Source: Macrothele yani (lineage: Eukaryota > Arthropoda > Arachnida > Araneae > Macrothelidae). From it: 64,000 nucleotides of DNA. Position 1 is the first letter of the stretch. Each line of letters opens with the position of its first letter. The DNA lies in the NCBI GenBank assembly GCA_039090855.1, contig CM077016.1, forward strand, positions 52,625,936 to 52,689,935, read 5' to 3'. The notes beneath the pieces were generated by a model. That model worked only from the letters and a program-made list of their open reading frames with translations, did not search any database and had not been told where the DNA came from. Positions 10,211 through 21,060 of this stretch are shown piece after piece. The position numbers and the translations under genes were made by a program.

Positions 10211-10880
10211 ATCCAATTTTGCAGCATCTTGAGACGTAACCGTACGAACATCCACAGGATGTTAAACTGCTCTTTTCTTCGAACTCTTCTTAAAGCGGTT
10301 TTCTACAATAAACACATTAATTTGTTCTACACTTTCGGACAAAAACACTTTCCTTAGTGGAATGGGACACTGGAATAGACTCCTCTTCATCCGACGCACA
10401 CTCTCCTTCCTGTTGTTTAGCACAGGGGCATGATCTTAGTCTTCTGATTAGCGAAGTCTTGCATGACCATGGTGACGTACGGTTTAACAAGCCGCGTCTT
10501 CGTTTGACCTTCCTTCATTCACAAGAAGCTCAGTGCTTCATTCTTCATACGAAACTTCACAACATGAGCCTCAGACTTCATAAATGAGAATTCTGGAATG
10601 AGGACTTCATCACATCAATCGTCACCGCAAAGTCCGCTGCAGCAATTTTTAAACACATTTCTCATGCTCGAAGGTAAGGTATTCTCATTACACTGTGTCA
10701 CGACTATCCAGCAATGCAACAACAGCCTTCAAAACACTCTCGCTGGGGTTACAAGGAGGCTGCCATCCAGGAAGCGAGGGACGTACCACCATGGTGACGC
10801 CAGTCAAAACGGCAAGTTGCGGCGATAAGCCTTCTCCGGCGTGGTACAATCGGTAGAACAGCATCTCCAGAGTAGGAAGT
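10211..10880. other. Possible decayed coding sequence, minus strand
   Basis: Minus-strand fragments such as ECASDEEESIPVSHSTKES and KTRLVKPYVTMVMQDFANQK adjoin the 84-bp repeats. They are short, in shifting frames, and match no family I recognise. I call no gene. Confidence 0.3.
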
Positions 10881-10885
10881 TATGT

Positions 10886-11096
10886 CACCCCGGAGTCGTA
10901 GCGGTCTAAGCGCTGCCTTCTGATCACTCGTGTGAGATGGATCCGGGTTCGAATGCCGATGAGGCATGCATGTTGTGTTTGTCTTGCGGTACTGGCTCTC
11001 TCCCTTCCCTGGAACCAGTTGCCCTAAATTAGGAACAGGCGACTGCTCATAACGCATCGAGTTGCTCGGGGTGGTCGTTAAACCCCGATAAAAAAT
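10886..11096 (+). mobile_element. SINE-1 copy, diverged
   Basis: A plus-strand copy with A box AGTCGTAGCGG (decayed), B box GGGTTCGAATGCC, recognisable body and tail. No clear TSD. Confidence 0.82.
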
Positions 11097-11164
11097 TTCT
11101 GGAATTTTGGGATGCATTAAGCCTTTTCGTCCCGCGAAATCAAAAGTTTTAGTGATTCACCATC

Positions 11165-11350
11165 CATTGGTGAGCCACGCTGCTGGCCGAGATGTCGAAG
11201 GAGCTGGCTTCTGGCCACTTGCCCGAGCTTGGCATGGGTGGTTTATTTGACATATGGCTTTGGCTGTCTTCCCTCCCTGGTACCAATGACCGCAAATTAG
11301 GAAGGGGCCACCGCCTTTAGAATTTCTCATATGGTAATCGTTAACCCCCA
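11165..11350 (+). mobile_element. Old SINE-1 relic
   Basis: A degenerate plus-strand copy. The TGGTGAGCCACGCTGCTGGC head and the TCTTCCCTCCCTGGTACCAA and GGTAATCGTTAACCCCCA tail segments are recognisable, but the B box is lost. Confidence 0.6.
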
Positions 11351-11689
11351 CTTCCGCATATCTTCGATCTTCGGTGCAGTGTTTTCACCAGCAATTCAAA
11401 ACTTTGAGCGCCATTATTTTCGGAATAACAACCGTTTCAGAATTTCGGAATTCCTTGCACCGCAGGGGCGAGGAATTCCGAAAATTCCCGGTGAACCACT
11501 CGAGAAAAGGCCCAGGTTCTCGTATCCTTTTTATCTGGATTGTTTGGAAAGAAGGAATAATTACACTCATTGTTATAAAAAATCCGCGCACCAAGAAGGA
11601 GGCCTCGGATTGAAATGAGATTTTAGTAGTGAGATAGTACATACCAAGGACAAAAGTCATTACAATATCACAGCAGCAGGGCGATTTCC
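11351..11689. other. No recognised feature
   Basis: Short frames exist on both strands, but none resembles a known family. Confidence 0.5.
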
Positions 11690-12945
11690 CGCGGATATAC
11701 GGTACGCATTCCGGTCAGCGTTAGTACAGCGTCGGACCGCCTCGTGCTCAGATACATGCGGTGATACGGTCCGGCATGGAGTCAAAGAGACGTCGTATGT
11801 TATCCTGGGACAGATTGGTCTATACTTCTTGCAGCTGATGACGCTTTAAATCGCGAACACTGGGACATGGAAAAAGCAGGCCTCCCACCTGGCTATACAC
11901 GTGTTCAAGAGATCAGGCGATCTGGCAGGCCACAGAAGCGTCGAAGCATGACGTAGACAGTCCTGGGAAACCCGAGCCGTGTGCGGACGGGCGTTATCTT
12001 GTTGGAAAATGGCTTCGGGCCGCCCCGCCAGGAAAGGCAGCACATGGGGCTGCATGATCTCCTGTACGTAGTGCTGGACTGTCAACGTCCCTCGGATCAC
12101 TGCGAGAGAAGTCCTGCTGTCATATGCGATGGCTCTCCAGACCATCACGCCTGCAGTTCGGGACGTGTGCCGCTGTACAGTGAGGTTGGAATTATAGCGC
12201 TCACCTGCGGTCCTTCACACTCTGACACGGTGGTCGTCCGTTACCATACAGAAGCGGAATTCGTCGCTGAACACTATACATCGCCAGTCCGTAGCATTCC
12301 ACGTTGCTCGCTGTTGACACCACCGCAATCGACGCTGACGACGGTCAGGTGTTAATGGCAGAAAACCAAAGATCCATCGAGAGTGTAGACTCGCGTCTTT
12401 CAGGCGTCTGGAAATGGTTCTGGCGGGCACAGGAATCCTTTGTACATCCGCCACATGTCTTTGGATATTGGACAAGGACGTCGTTGCATCTGTGCGTGCG
12501 GCTCCCACGATCCCACTGTCCTCTCTACTGGTGGTGTTTGTGTCATCCAGAGCCGGTCCGCCGTGTCTGGATGCCTTTCCGCGTCCATTGCTCCCAACAC
12601 GATTGCACCGTACTGTCCGACCGGCACAAATGGCGGCCGATTCGGAGCGCCGACCACCCTGCCTCTCTCATCCCAACGATACGGCATTGTACAAACTCCT
12701 TCAGTTGCCCGTACGCACATTTGCTCCTCGGAATGTCTATCGCTCAGGGATCTCACCTGACTCTTACCGTGCGCTTCGGCATGAATACAGAGTCCCCCTA
12801 CGCGGCGCCTTATGAACCCCAAGGATTGCGATTGCAGCGCCGGTCGTGGAAGCGCGGGCATGCGGAATCGCACGAAACTTTGATCATTCGCATGTCTGCC
12901 CTCCCCGTAGCTATTCGCCCAGATTCGCGTTAATCGCACGATTTT
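11690..12945 (-). pseudogene. Tc1-type transposase, frameshifted
   Basis: A Tc1-superfamily DDE transposase relic on the minus strand. In order: an N-terminal helix-turn-helix remnant (about 12600-12900), the segment ISRRLKDASLHSR then DWRCIVFSDEFRF with the first catalytic Asp (12215-12508), MMVWRAIAYDSRTSL, FQQDNARPHTARV with the second Asp, and LLWPARSPDL (11846-12148). The expected Glu-bearing helix follows in a different frame. Several frameshifts separate the blocks. Clear TIRs were not found, so the ends given are approximate. Confidence 0.85.
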
Positions 12946-13473
12946 TTCTCGGTGCGCGGATTTTTTCCAAGAATCGTTATAACTTTATTTCTGCTTTATG
13001 TCATCTGTCTAAAACGCTATTGCCTTAAAAAGAAATTGGCGTGTCCTATCTGTATACATGTCGGCACTTTGCTCTAAAATGACAAAACAAAAAATTTGCC
13101 ACGAGACTAAGCACCTGTTATAAATAAATTAAGCTTGGAGCTAAGGGGACATTGTTTGACCCTACTCTCCTTTTGTAATCTTGAAGGAAGCACTAGTAGC
13201 TATTTTTATGATCCATCATCCCCCACAGCAATTACATGCATACAAACATAGAGTAAAAAGCGATTCTTCTGCAGAGGCGTTCCGAACTCGTGTCCCACCG
13301 ATATTTATCGTAAAAGAAACAATTTTCCTGTATGGTTCATGGATCAAAATGGTAGTTCGTGAGTCAAAATAATGGGCAGACTCAAAATGGTTATTCAAGG
13401 AGGTGGTACGAATGCCGTTGCGCACTAGACGATCAGGAACCAAACGAATATTATTATCCGGTACAACACCCCG
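12946..13473. other. No recognised feature
   Basis: Unique-looking sequence between the Tc1 relic and the nested locus. The short frames lack recognisable domains. Confidence 0.5.
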
Positions 13474-13782
13474 CACTGAGAAAAAAAAAAAAGTTCGTTT
13501 GAAGCAACAAAATAGTTTTGCTGAGCTGTTTTGTCGATTTATTTTGTTGCTTTAGCCAAACTCCATCGGAATTGTTTTGTTGGCAACACAAAATTATTTC
13601 GTTGGCTATCTTTTGTTAATTCAACTAAACGTTTTATCACGATAACAATGCATATTGTTGGATCAAACAAATTCCCAAAAACTCTACCTAGGCATTTTGT
13701 TAAATGAACAAAACGTTTTGCCATGATAACAATAAATTTTGTTGAATCAACAATAATTTCCAGCAAAATACATTGGTAAATT

Positions 13783-14001
13783 TTTTTTTTTTTTTTTTTT
13801 TTAATTGGAGGTTTAACGACCACCGTGAGCAACTCAATGGGCTATAAGCAGTCTCCCGTCCCTAATTTAGGGTCACTGGTTCCAGGGAAGGGAGAGAGCC
13901 AGTGCCGTAAGACAAACACAACATTCATGCCTCACCGGGATTCGAACCCGGACCCCTTACGGACGAATGATCAGAGGCAAGCGCCTTAGACCACTGCGCC
14001 A
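13783..14001 (-). mobile_element. SINE-1 copy in outer element
   Basis: A full-length minus-strand copy with a perfect 12-bp TSD, CATTGGTAAATT (13771-13782 and 14002-14013). Confidence 0.95.
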
Positions 14002-14109
14002 CCGGGGCGGCCATTGGTAAATTCAACGAACATTTCTGTTGGCTGCATATCGGCAAAATTTTTTGCTTGATTCAACAATTTTTCTTTTTTTTTTTTTTTT
14101 TTTTTTTTT

Positions 14110-14301
14110 GCCGCCCCGCAGTGGTCTAAGCGATGGCCTCTGATCATTCGTCCGAAAGGGGTCCGGGTTCGAATCCCGGTGAGGCATGGATGTTGTGTTT
14201 GTCTTACGGCACTGGCTCTCTCCCTTCCCTGGAACCAGTGACCCTAAATTAGAGACGGGCGACTGCTTATAGCCCATTGAGTTGCTCACGGTGGTCGTTA
14301 A
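14110..14301 (+). mobile_element. SINE-1, 5' part split by piggyBac-like element
   Basis: This SINE-1 runs to GGTCGTTAA and then stops. Its missing 3' end, ACCTCCAAT plus poly-A, lies at 21302-21320, 7 kb away. The TTAA in its tail is duplicated at both junctions (14298-14301 and 21298-21301). Its A box lacks GGTGG. Confidence 0.85.
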
Positions 14302-14517
14302 ACCTTTCTTTGTCCTGAGTGGTACACATATGTACCAGAAAGAGTGCAAATTACCGGAAACCTGGAGAACGCTTGACAGAGAAGTAAATATTGATTCACG
14401 GCGGGGTTTTGCTGTTACCGCTTTCTGAGAGGCTATAACATGAAACTAGAGAGACACACTTTCAAGCTTGAGATTGGATAATGCAGACGACTAAATAGAG
14501 GAATGGTTGGAAAGGTC

Positions 14518-14553
14518 ACCGTCTAAGCACATTCAACATCGTGCTTAGACGGT
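14518..14553. repeat. Perfect 13-bp hairpin, repeated in each array unit
   Basis: ACCGTCTAAGCAC is followed after a short loop by its exact complement GTGCTTAGACGGT. The same hairpin recurs near 15058, 15600, 16126 and 16631. The stem is spared in all five units although neighbouring bases are not. Confidence 0.85.
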
Positions 14554-16760
14554 ATCGTAGGCCTGGTACGATTCGTCCAACGACGATTGGTCCAATGCCG
14601 ATTCGTCCAAAGGGACGATTCTGTCCAATGCGGACAATTGGCCGCCCCGGTGGCGCAGTGGTCTAAGGCGCTGGCCTCCCATCATCATTCGTCCGTAAGG
14701 GGTCCGGGTTCAAATCCCGAAGTCAGGCATGGATGTTGTGTTTGTCTTACGGCACTGGCTCTCTCCCTTTCCCTGGAACCAGTGACCTCTAAATTAGAGA
14801 CGGGTGACTGCTTATAGCCCATTGAGTTGCTCACGGTGGTCGTTAAAGCAACCTTTCGTCCCGAGTGGTACATATATGTACCCAGAAAGAGTGCAAATTA
14901 CCGGAAACCTGGAGAACGCTTGACAGAGAAGTAAATATTGGATCACGGCGGGGTTTTTGTGTTACCGCTTGCTGAGAGGTTAACAACATGGAAGACTAGA
15001 GTACACTTTCGCTGAGATTGGATAATGCAGACGACTAAACATGGTCGGTTGTAGGCATCGTCTAAGCACATTCACATCGTGCTTAGACGGTATTTTGTAG
15101 GGGTTCTGGTACGATTCGTCCAACGACGATTGGTCCAATGCCGATTCGTCCAAGGATGATTCGTCCAATGGACAATTGGCCGCCCCGGTGGCGCAGTGGT
15201 CTAAGGCGCTGGCCTCTGATCATTCGTCCGTAAGGGGTCCAGGTTTCGAATCCCGGTCAGGCATGGATGTTGTGTCTGTCTTACGGCACTGGCTCTCTCC
15301 TTCCCTGGAACCAGTGAACCAGTGACCCCCTAAATTAGAGACGGGTGACCGTTTATAGCCCATTGAGTTGCTCACGGTGGTCGTTAAACCTTTTCGTCCT
15401 GAGTGGGTGTTACATATGTACCAGAAAGAGTGCAAATTACCGGAAACCTGGAGAACGCTTGACAGAGAAGTAAATATTGGATTTATGGTTTTTGTGTATA
15501 CCGCTTGTTGAGGAGTTAACAACATGGAAGACTAGAGGCACACTTTCACTGAGATTGGATAATGCAGACGACTAAATAGAGGTAACGGTTGCAAAATACC
15601 GTCTAAGCACATTCACATCGTGCTTAGACGGTATTTTGTAGGGGTCTGGTACGATTCGTCCAACGACGATTGGTCCAATGCCGATTCGTCCAAAGGGACG
15701 ATTCGTCCAATGGACAATTGGCCGCCCCGGTGGCGCAGTGGGTCTAAGGCGCTACTCTGATCATTCGTCCGTAAGGGGTCCGGGTTCGAATCCCGGTCAG
15801 GCATGGATGTTGTGTTTGTCTTACGGCACTGGCTCTCTCCCTTCCCCTGGAACCAGTGACCCTAAATTAGAGACGGGCGACTGCTTATAGCCCATTGAGT
15901 TGCTCACGGTGGTCGTTAAACCTTTCGTCCTGAGTGGTACGGCATATGTACCAGAAAGAGTGCAAATTACCGGAAACCTCCAGAACGCTTGACAGAGAAG
16001 TAAATATTGGATCACGGCGGGGTTTTGTGTTACCGCTTGCTGAGAGGTTAACAACATGGAAGACTAGAGGCACACTTTCGCTGAGATTGGATAATGCAGA
16101 CGACTAAATAGAACGGTTGCAAAATACCGTCTAAGCACATTCACATCGTGCTTAGACGGTATTTCTCCAGGGGTCTGGTACGATTCGTCCAACGACGATT
16201 GGTCCAATGCCGATTCGTCCAAAGGGACGATTCGTCCAATGGACAATTGGCCGCCCCGGTGGCGCAGTGGTCCGCTAAGGCTGCTGGCCTCTGATCATTC
16301 GTCCGTAAAGGGGTCCGGGTTCGAATCCAGTATCGGCATGGATGTTGTGTTTGTCTTACGGCATGGATCTCTCCCTTCCCTGGAACCAGACCCTGTTAGA
16401 GACGGTGTCTTATAGCCCATGGTTGCACGGTGGCTCTCTAAACCTTTTCCCCGAGTGGAACCAGTGACCAGAAAGAGTAAATTACCGGGAAACGGGCGAC
16501 TGACAGAGAAGTAAATTATTGATCACGGCATTTTGTGTTACCGCGTTGCTGAGAGGTTAACAACATGGTGGTCGTTAAGGCACCTTTCGCTGAATTGGAT
16601 AATGCAAAAAATAGTAACGGTTGTAGGGTCACCGTCTAAGCACATTCACATCGTGCTTAGACGGTATTTTGTAGGGGTTGGTCGATCTGTCCAAGACGAT
16701 TGGTCCACGATTCATCCAATGGTACGATTGGTCCAATTCCGTCCTATCTGTCCGAAGTGC

Positions 16761-17059
16761 TACTCGTGTTATAAAAAATCTCAGCTGTTCTGCTTTTATC
16801 TCTGATGTTATACGAAAGTACCGGTAGTACAAAGAATGTAAAATAATGTTACATTTCATGCGTAATATTGTGGCTACAGATTATTATTATTTTTTTTTTT
16901 TTTCGGAATCGCGTTTTTTTGTTATACTGTCCTTGCTGCCGTATGAAGTTACTGATGTACGAGCCGTTCAATCAACTTCAGTGTTTCTCTTTTGCATGAA
17001 ATAATATAAAATACTACTTTTCCGTTTCTGTTTGTAGTATGCAGTGAGGTTCCGCCACC
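16761..17059. other. piggyBac-like interior, no gene
   Basis: AT-rich with a T12 run; no coding sequence was recognised. Confidence 0.5.
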
Positions 17060-17091
17060 CGAGTCCACTTATTCCGGAATAAGTGGACTCG
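17060..17091. repeat. Perfect 32-bp palindrome beside a B-box-like motif
   Basis: CGAGTCCACTTATTCC is joined directly to its reverse complement. GGGTTCGAACCCC follows at once and fits a pol III B box. No A box or full tRNA fold was found. Confidence 0.7.
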
Positions 17092-17177
17092 GGTTCGAAC
17101 CCCGGCGTGGACAAAAATGACGGAGAAATTTACTTCATTATACAAGTTAATATTGCGTTTTTACAAGCACGAAATAT

Positions 17178-17760
17178 TAATTCACAGGCCCTAGGCCTAT
17201 GCCTTTTTGACAGTTTTTATCCTACCGTTGTCAGATTCATTACGTTTACCTACCAAGAAAACTTACTAATGTTATGCTAGTATTTTTTTAACTTTACTTA
17301 ATATGTAAACGTTAGAATATGACATCAGTAGAATAAAAAGTGTTAAAAGGCCTAGGCCTAGGTCTTATGAATTAATATTTAGTGCCTAATTAAAAGAGCT
17401 ATGCTATTAACTTGATTTGATGTGCAAACGTTATGAATATGACATTGGTAGAGTAAAAATATTTAAAAAGGCATAGGCCTTAGGAATTAATATTTCGTTC
17501 TTAAGTAAAAGCGCAATATTATTAACTTGATTTGTTAGGTAAACGTTATGAATGTGATATCGGTAGAATAAAAAAGTTAAAAAGGCCTAGGCCTAGGTCC
17601 TGTGAATTAATATTTAGTGCATAAGTAAAAGCGTAATGCTATTAACTTGATTTGATACGTAAACGTTATGAATATGAAGTCGGCGTATTAAAAGCTGTTA
17701 AAGAGTCCAAGGTGTAGGGCCTATGAATTAATTAAGTTATAAAAAATATTACAAGCTGGA
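17178..17760. repeat. Tandem repeat, about 118-bp unit
   Basis: About four to five units share AAAAAGGCCTAGGCCTAGGT, GAATTAATATTTAGTGC, TATTAACTTGATTTG and AAACGTTATGAATATGA. Spacing is 113-121 bases. Confidence 0.85.
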
Positions 17761-17829
17761 CATGTTATGTAAATATTTAGCGCCTAAGTAAAAATTCAGT
17801 GTTTTAAAAAATCCCACCTAATCGTCCTT

Positions 17830-18345
17830 TTCTGAACACAGCATGAGTCGTGCTAGGTGCCTTGTAAAGACATGAAAAATGATGACAAGACACGGCCTAG
17901 GTGCCTTGTAAAGACATAAGAAACGATACGATGAGTGCTTTTTATTAGGTTTTATAAAATGTTTACAAATACCAAATATCTAGGTTGTAACTTAAAATCT
18001 TCTAAAAAGGCCTGCGGCCTAGGTGCCTTGTAAAGACATGAGAAATGATACGATGAGTGCCTTTTGTAAGGTTTTACAAAAGGTTTACAAATACCAAATA
18101 TCTAGGTTGTAACTGAAAATCTTCTAAAAAGGCCTGCGGCCTTGGTGCCTTGTAAAGACATGAGAAATGATACGATGAGTGCCTTTTGTAAGGTTTTACA
18201 AAAGGTTTACAAGTACCAAATATCTAGGTGTAACTTAAAATATTCTAAAAAGGCCCGCGCCTAGGTGCTTTGCAAACAGCTGAGAAATGCTCCATTGAGT
18301 GCCTTTTACCGGGTTTATGTAAAATGTTTACAATTACCAAATATA
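17830..18345. repeat. Tandem repeat, about 121-bp unit
   Basis: About four units share GGTGCCTTGTAAAGACATGA, GATACGATGAGTGCC, ACAAATACCAAATATCTAGG and AAAAAGGCCTGCGGCC. The shared AAAAAGGCCT block and similar period suggest kinship with the preceding 118-bp repeat. Confidence 0.85.
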
Positions 18346-18438
18346 CGGAAATGATCTTTCAAAAGGATATAATGAGCAGAATAATTTAAATCATTATTCC
18401 TCTCTGGAAAATAAAACAGTTTACCGTTAGTAAGATGA

Positions 18439-18590
18439 TACCATTGGACGAATCGGCGTTGGACCAATCGTACCATTGGACGAATCGGCATTGGACCAAT
18501 CGTACCGTTAGACGAATCGGCATTGGACCAATTGTCCCTTTGGAGGAATCGGCATTGGACCAATCGTCGTTGGACGAATCGTCCGGGACC
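18439..18590. repeat. Four 32-bp repeats, inverted relative to array motifs
   Basis: Units of the form ACCATTGGACGAATCGGC followed by ATTGGACCAATCGT. They are the reverse complement of the ATTCGTCC/ATTGGTCC runs ending each 535-bp unit, so the element carries the motif in both orientations. Confidence 0.85.
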
Positions 18591-18599
18591 TATTTTGTA

Positions 18600-19132
18600 G
18601 TCGTTGATGTTGTTCGCACGAATTCGTCTTTGTATTTCTTTATATGGAAGCGTTTTAGGCAACATTATATGTTAGTCAAAAATGTTATTCATGAAATTAA
18701 CACTGTAGTTCCGACTGTGTAAGAAAAAGCAGGAAATATTGGTACAGCACCTCCTGCACTGTTCTCGCAAGGAAGACTACAGACGCACCTTCGATTAGTG
18801 AGTGGTTCGTGCAACTTCCGTTGCATATTGTACGGCGCTAACGGCGGTAGGCTCGGGGAATTCCGGCGTTCCTCGTATTTCTGATGGATCTTGCTGAAGA
18901 ACTGATTGCCGACGGAAAGGAAAACACTAATTTACCATTACCAAGACGAGGCCCTCTTTCGAAGAAAATAAAACTTTTTGGAGCAGCATTACATCTTCCC
19001 GTAGAAGGTCCTACAAGAAGATGATGTGCTCCTTGTGCAGAAGCAAAGCATCAATAAAGAACAAAACAAATTTACCAACAATGTAATCTACCTTTGTGCA
19101 AAGACTGTTTCACGTTGTATCATACGAAATAG
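18600..19132 (+). pseudogene. piggyBac-like transposase C-terminus, broken
   Basis: Remnant of a piggyBac-family transposase. After a hydrophobic stretch (DVVRTNSSLYFFIWKRF), a frameshift leads through EFRRSSYF to MDLAEELIADG (18884), matching the family's conserved block before the tail. The cysteine-rich zinc-binding tail follows: CAPC, then CNLPLCKDCFTLYHTK and stop (19132). Two in-frame stops lie within the tail. The catalytic core upstream is missing or unrecognisable. It supports naming the surrounding TTAA element piggyBac-like, and it cannot encode an active enzyme. An RTE copy begins just downstream. Confidence 0.75.
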
Positions 19133-19138
19133 CATATT

Positions 19139-21060
19139 TCAACAAAATTAGCTGGGTCTGAGAACAAATTGCATGTGAACAAATTATCAGGAAAAACCAA
19201 AATGTTGATGCAAAAAAGAAGATAGGTGAGGACAACTAAAGAAGATGTGACTTCCAAAGTGGAATATATAGAGCTATGCAAGACAGTACGAAAAAGTATC
19301 ACTGAAGACGTAAGGAAATTCAACTGGGAACTAGTGAGGAAAACAATTGAAAACAACTAAAGCCTAAAGATAGCAAAGGGACATCTCAGTAAGGGAAGAA
19401 AACAGATTATGGCACTGAGAAAAGAAGATGGTTCTCTAACAAGAAATAGAGGTGAAATTTTGACAAGAGTGAAAGATTTCTACTCCAAATTATATGAAAG
19501 GGATGATACATGTACGCCAGACATCATGAAAGGCATCAGTACCAGAGTTCTTCCAGTCCTCCCAGCAGAAGTTGCACATGCAATCAAGAACATGAAGCGG
19601 GGAAAAGCTCCAGGAGAAGATGGAATTACTGCAGACATCATACAAGAACCAAGTGGAGAAATCGAAACAGTACTCGCCCAAATTTTCACTCGATGCCTTA
19701 ATGAAGGGAAGATTCCTGAGGATTGGAACAATGCTACAATGATCCTGCTACATAAAAAAGGTGACATTGAGGATCTCGGGAACTACAGACCTATCAGCCT
19801 CCTATCAGTGGTTTATAAAATCTTCACTAAAGTTCTTTCACACCGCTTGAAGGTAACACTGGACATGGCTCAACCGAGAGAACAAGCTGGATTCAGGAGT
19901 GGCTACAGCACAATAGATCATATCCACGTACTGAGAGAACTAATTGAAAGAGCGAGGGAATATGAACTTCCATTGTGCATGGCTTTTATCGATTATGAAA
20001 AAGCCTTTGATTCGGTGAAACCATCAGCAGTTACAATGGCTCTGAAATCCTGCGGTATTGAAGATGCATACATTAATATTATTAATAACATCTATGAAAA
20101 TGCAAGAGCAAAGATTCGGCTGTTTGAAAATACAACACACATAAAAATTGGAAAGGGAGTGAGACAAGGTAATAACATATCTCCGAAGCTCTTTAATGTC
20201 ACATTGGAAAATTTCTGTCAATCACTGAACTGGGAAAACAAAGGGATAAAGATTAATGGAGATTATCTAACCCACCTTCGTTTTGCTGATGACATAGTCA
20301 TTTTTGCAACAACCCCATCAGAGCTGCAGAGTTTGATCCAGGAACTTGCTGACAAGAGTAAAGAAGTGGGATTAAAAATGAACTTTCAGAAGACAAAAGT
20401 GATGTTCAATGCTTTTACAAGAAATGAAGATTTATCGATTGATGGAGAAAAGCTGGAGATAACAGACACGTACGTTTATCTTGGACAGCAGATATCAAGT
20501 GAGGGTCACATTGATGAAGAAATTAATCGACGTACAAAACTTGCCTGGAGAGCTTTTGGAAGAAACAGCATAATTTTCAAGAGCAATATGCCATTATGTC
20601 TTAAAAGAAAAGTGTTTGATCAATGCATCCTTCCAGTGCTTACGTATGGTGCAGAGACGTGGACCTTAACTAAAAGAGACATACAAAGGCTGCAGACAAC
20701 TCAAAGTAGCATGGAGAGGTGCATGCTTGGTGTAACCAGGAGAGGTAAGAAGAGGAACTCGTGGATCCGAAAAATGACAAAAGTGGAAGACATCATGATC
20801 AGAGTTAAATCCCTGAAATGGCAATGGGCTGGACATACTGCCAGAAGGACAGACCATCGATGGACAGCCGAAATTTTAGATTGGATTCCAAGGGACATGA
20901 AAAGACCCAGAAGAAGACCACGTGGGAGATGGGTGGATGCAATTCGAAAGTATGAGGGAGTGACATGGAGGAGACTGGCACAAGACAGACCGTTGTGGAA
21001 GAAACTTGGGGAGACCTTCGTCCAGCAGTGGATTGATAATGGTTGAATGATGATGATGAT
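19139..21060 (+). mobile_element. RTE retrotransposon copy 1, 5'-truncated
   Basis: A non-LTR retrotransposon of RTE type. It starts inside the linker between endonuclease and RT and ends in an ATGATGATGATGAT tail, the short repeated tail usual for RTE. It lies in the 3' part of the piggyBac-like element. No clear TSD. Confidence 0.85.
19409..21046 (+). CDS. RTE reverse transcriptase fragment (copy 1)
   Basis: A 545-codon open frame encoding the RT and C-terminal part of an RTE-type protein, which would copy element RNA on nicked target DNA. Visible blocks are KAPGEDGITADIIQ, NYRPISLLSVVYKIF, AFIDYEKAFDSV (first catalytic Asp), QGNNISPKLFN and HLRFADDIVIFA (catalytic FADD). A C-terminal block ends WRRLAQDRPLWKKLGETF before the stop. 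QGNN replaces the QGDT of the sister copies. Codons upstream of the Met are broken by frameshifts, and the endonuclease is absent. It is a dead fragment despite the long frame. Confidence 0.85.
   Translation: MALRKEDGSLTRNRGEILTRVKDFYSKLYERDDTCTPDIMKGISTRVLPVLPAEVAHAIKNMKRGKAPGEDGITADIIQEPSGEIETVLAQIFTRCLNEGKIPEDWNNATMILLHKKGDIEDLGNYRPISLLSVVYKIFTKVLSHRLKVTLDMAQPREQAGFRSGYSTIDHIHVLRELIERAREYELPLCMAFIDYEKAFDSVKPSAVTMALKSCGIEDAYINIINNIYENARAKIRLFENTTHIKIGKGVRQGNNISPKLFNVTLENFCQSLNWENKGIKINGDYLTHLRFADDIVIFATTPSELQSLIQELADKSKEVGLKMNFQKTKVMFNAFTRNEDLSIDGEKLEITDTYVYLGQQISSEGHIDEEINRRTKLAWRAFGRNSIIFKSNMPLCLKRKVFDQCILPVLTYGAETWTLTKRDIQRLQTTQSSMERCMLGVTRRGKKRNSWIRKMTKVEDIMIRVKSLKWQWAGHTARRTDHRWTAEILDWIPRDMKRPRRRPRGRWVDAIRKYEGVTWRRLAQDRPLWKKLGETFVQQWIDNG

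Larger units (their letters stand above)
14110..16760 (+). repeat. Five-unit tandem array, about 535 bp, SINE plus piggyBac end
   Basis: Units start at 14110, 14641, 15179, 15720 and 16249. Each contains a SINE-1 head and body cut at GTTAA, then the piggyBac-like left end, about 320 bp of internal sequence with a hairpin, and a run of ATTCGTCC/ATTGGTCC motifs ending CAATTG. The array must have formed after the piggyBac insertion into the SINE. Units differ by many 1-3 base indels, and the fifth is badly scrambled. Confidence 0.85.

Noticed and set aside
12304..12933. 209-codon plus-strand frame
   Set aside because: It is antisense to a Tc1 transposase relic whose catalytic blocks read clearly on the minus strand.
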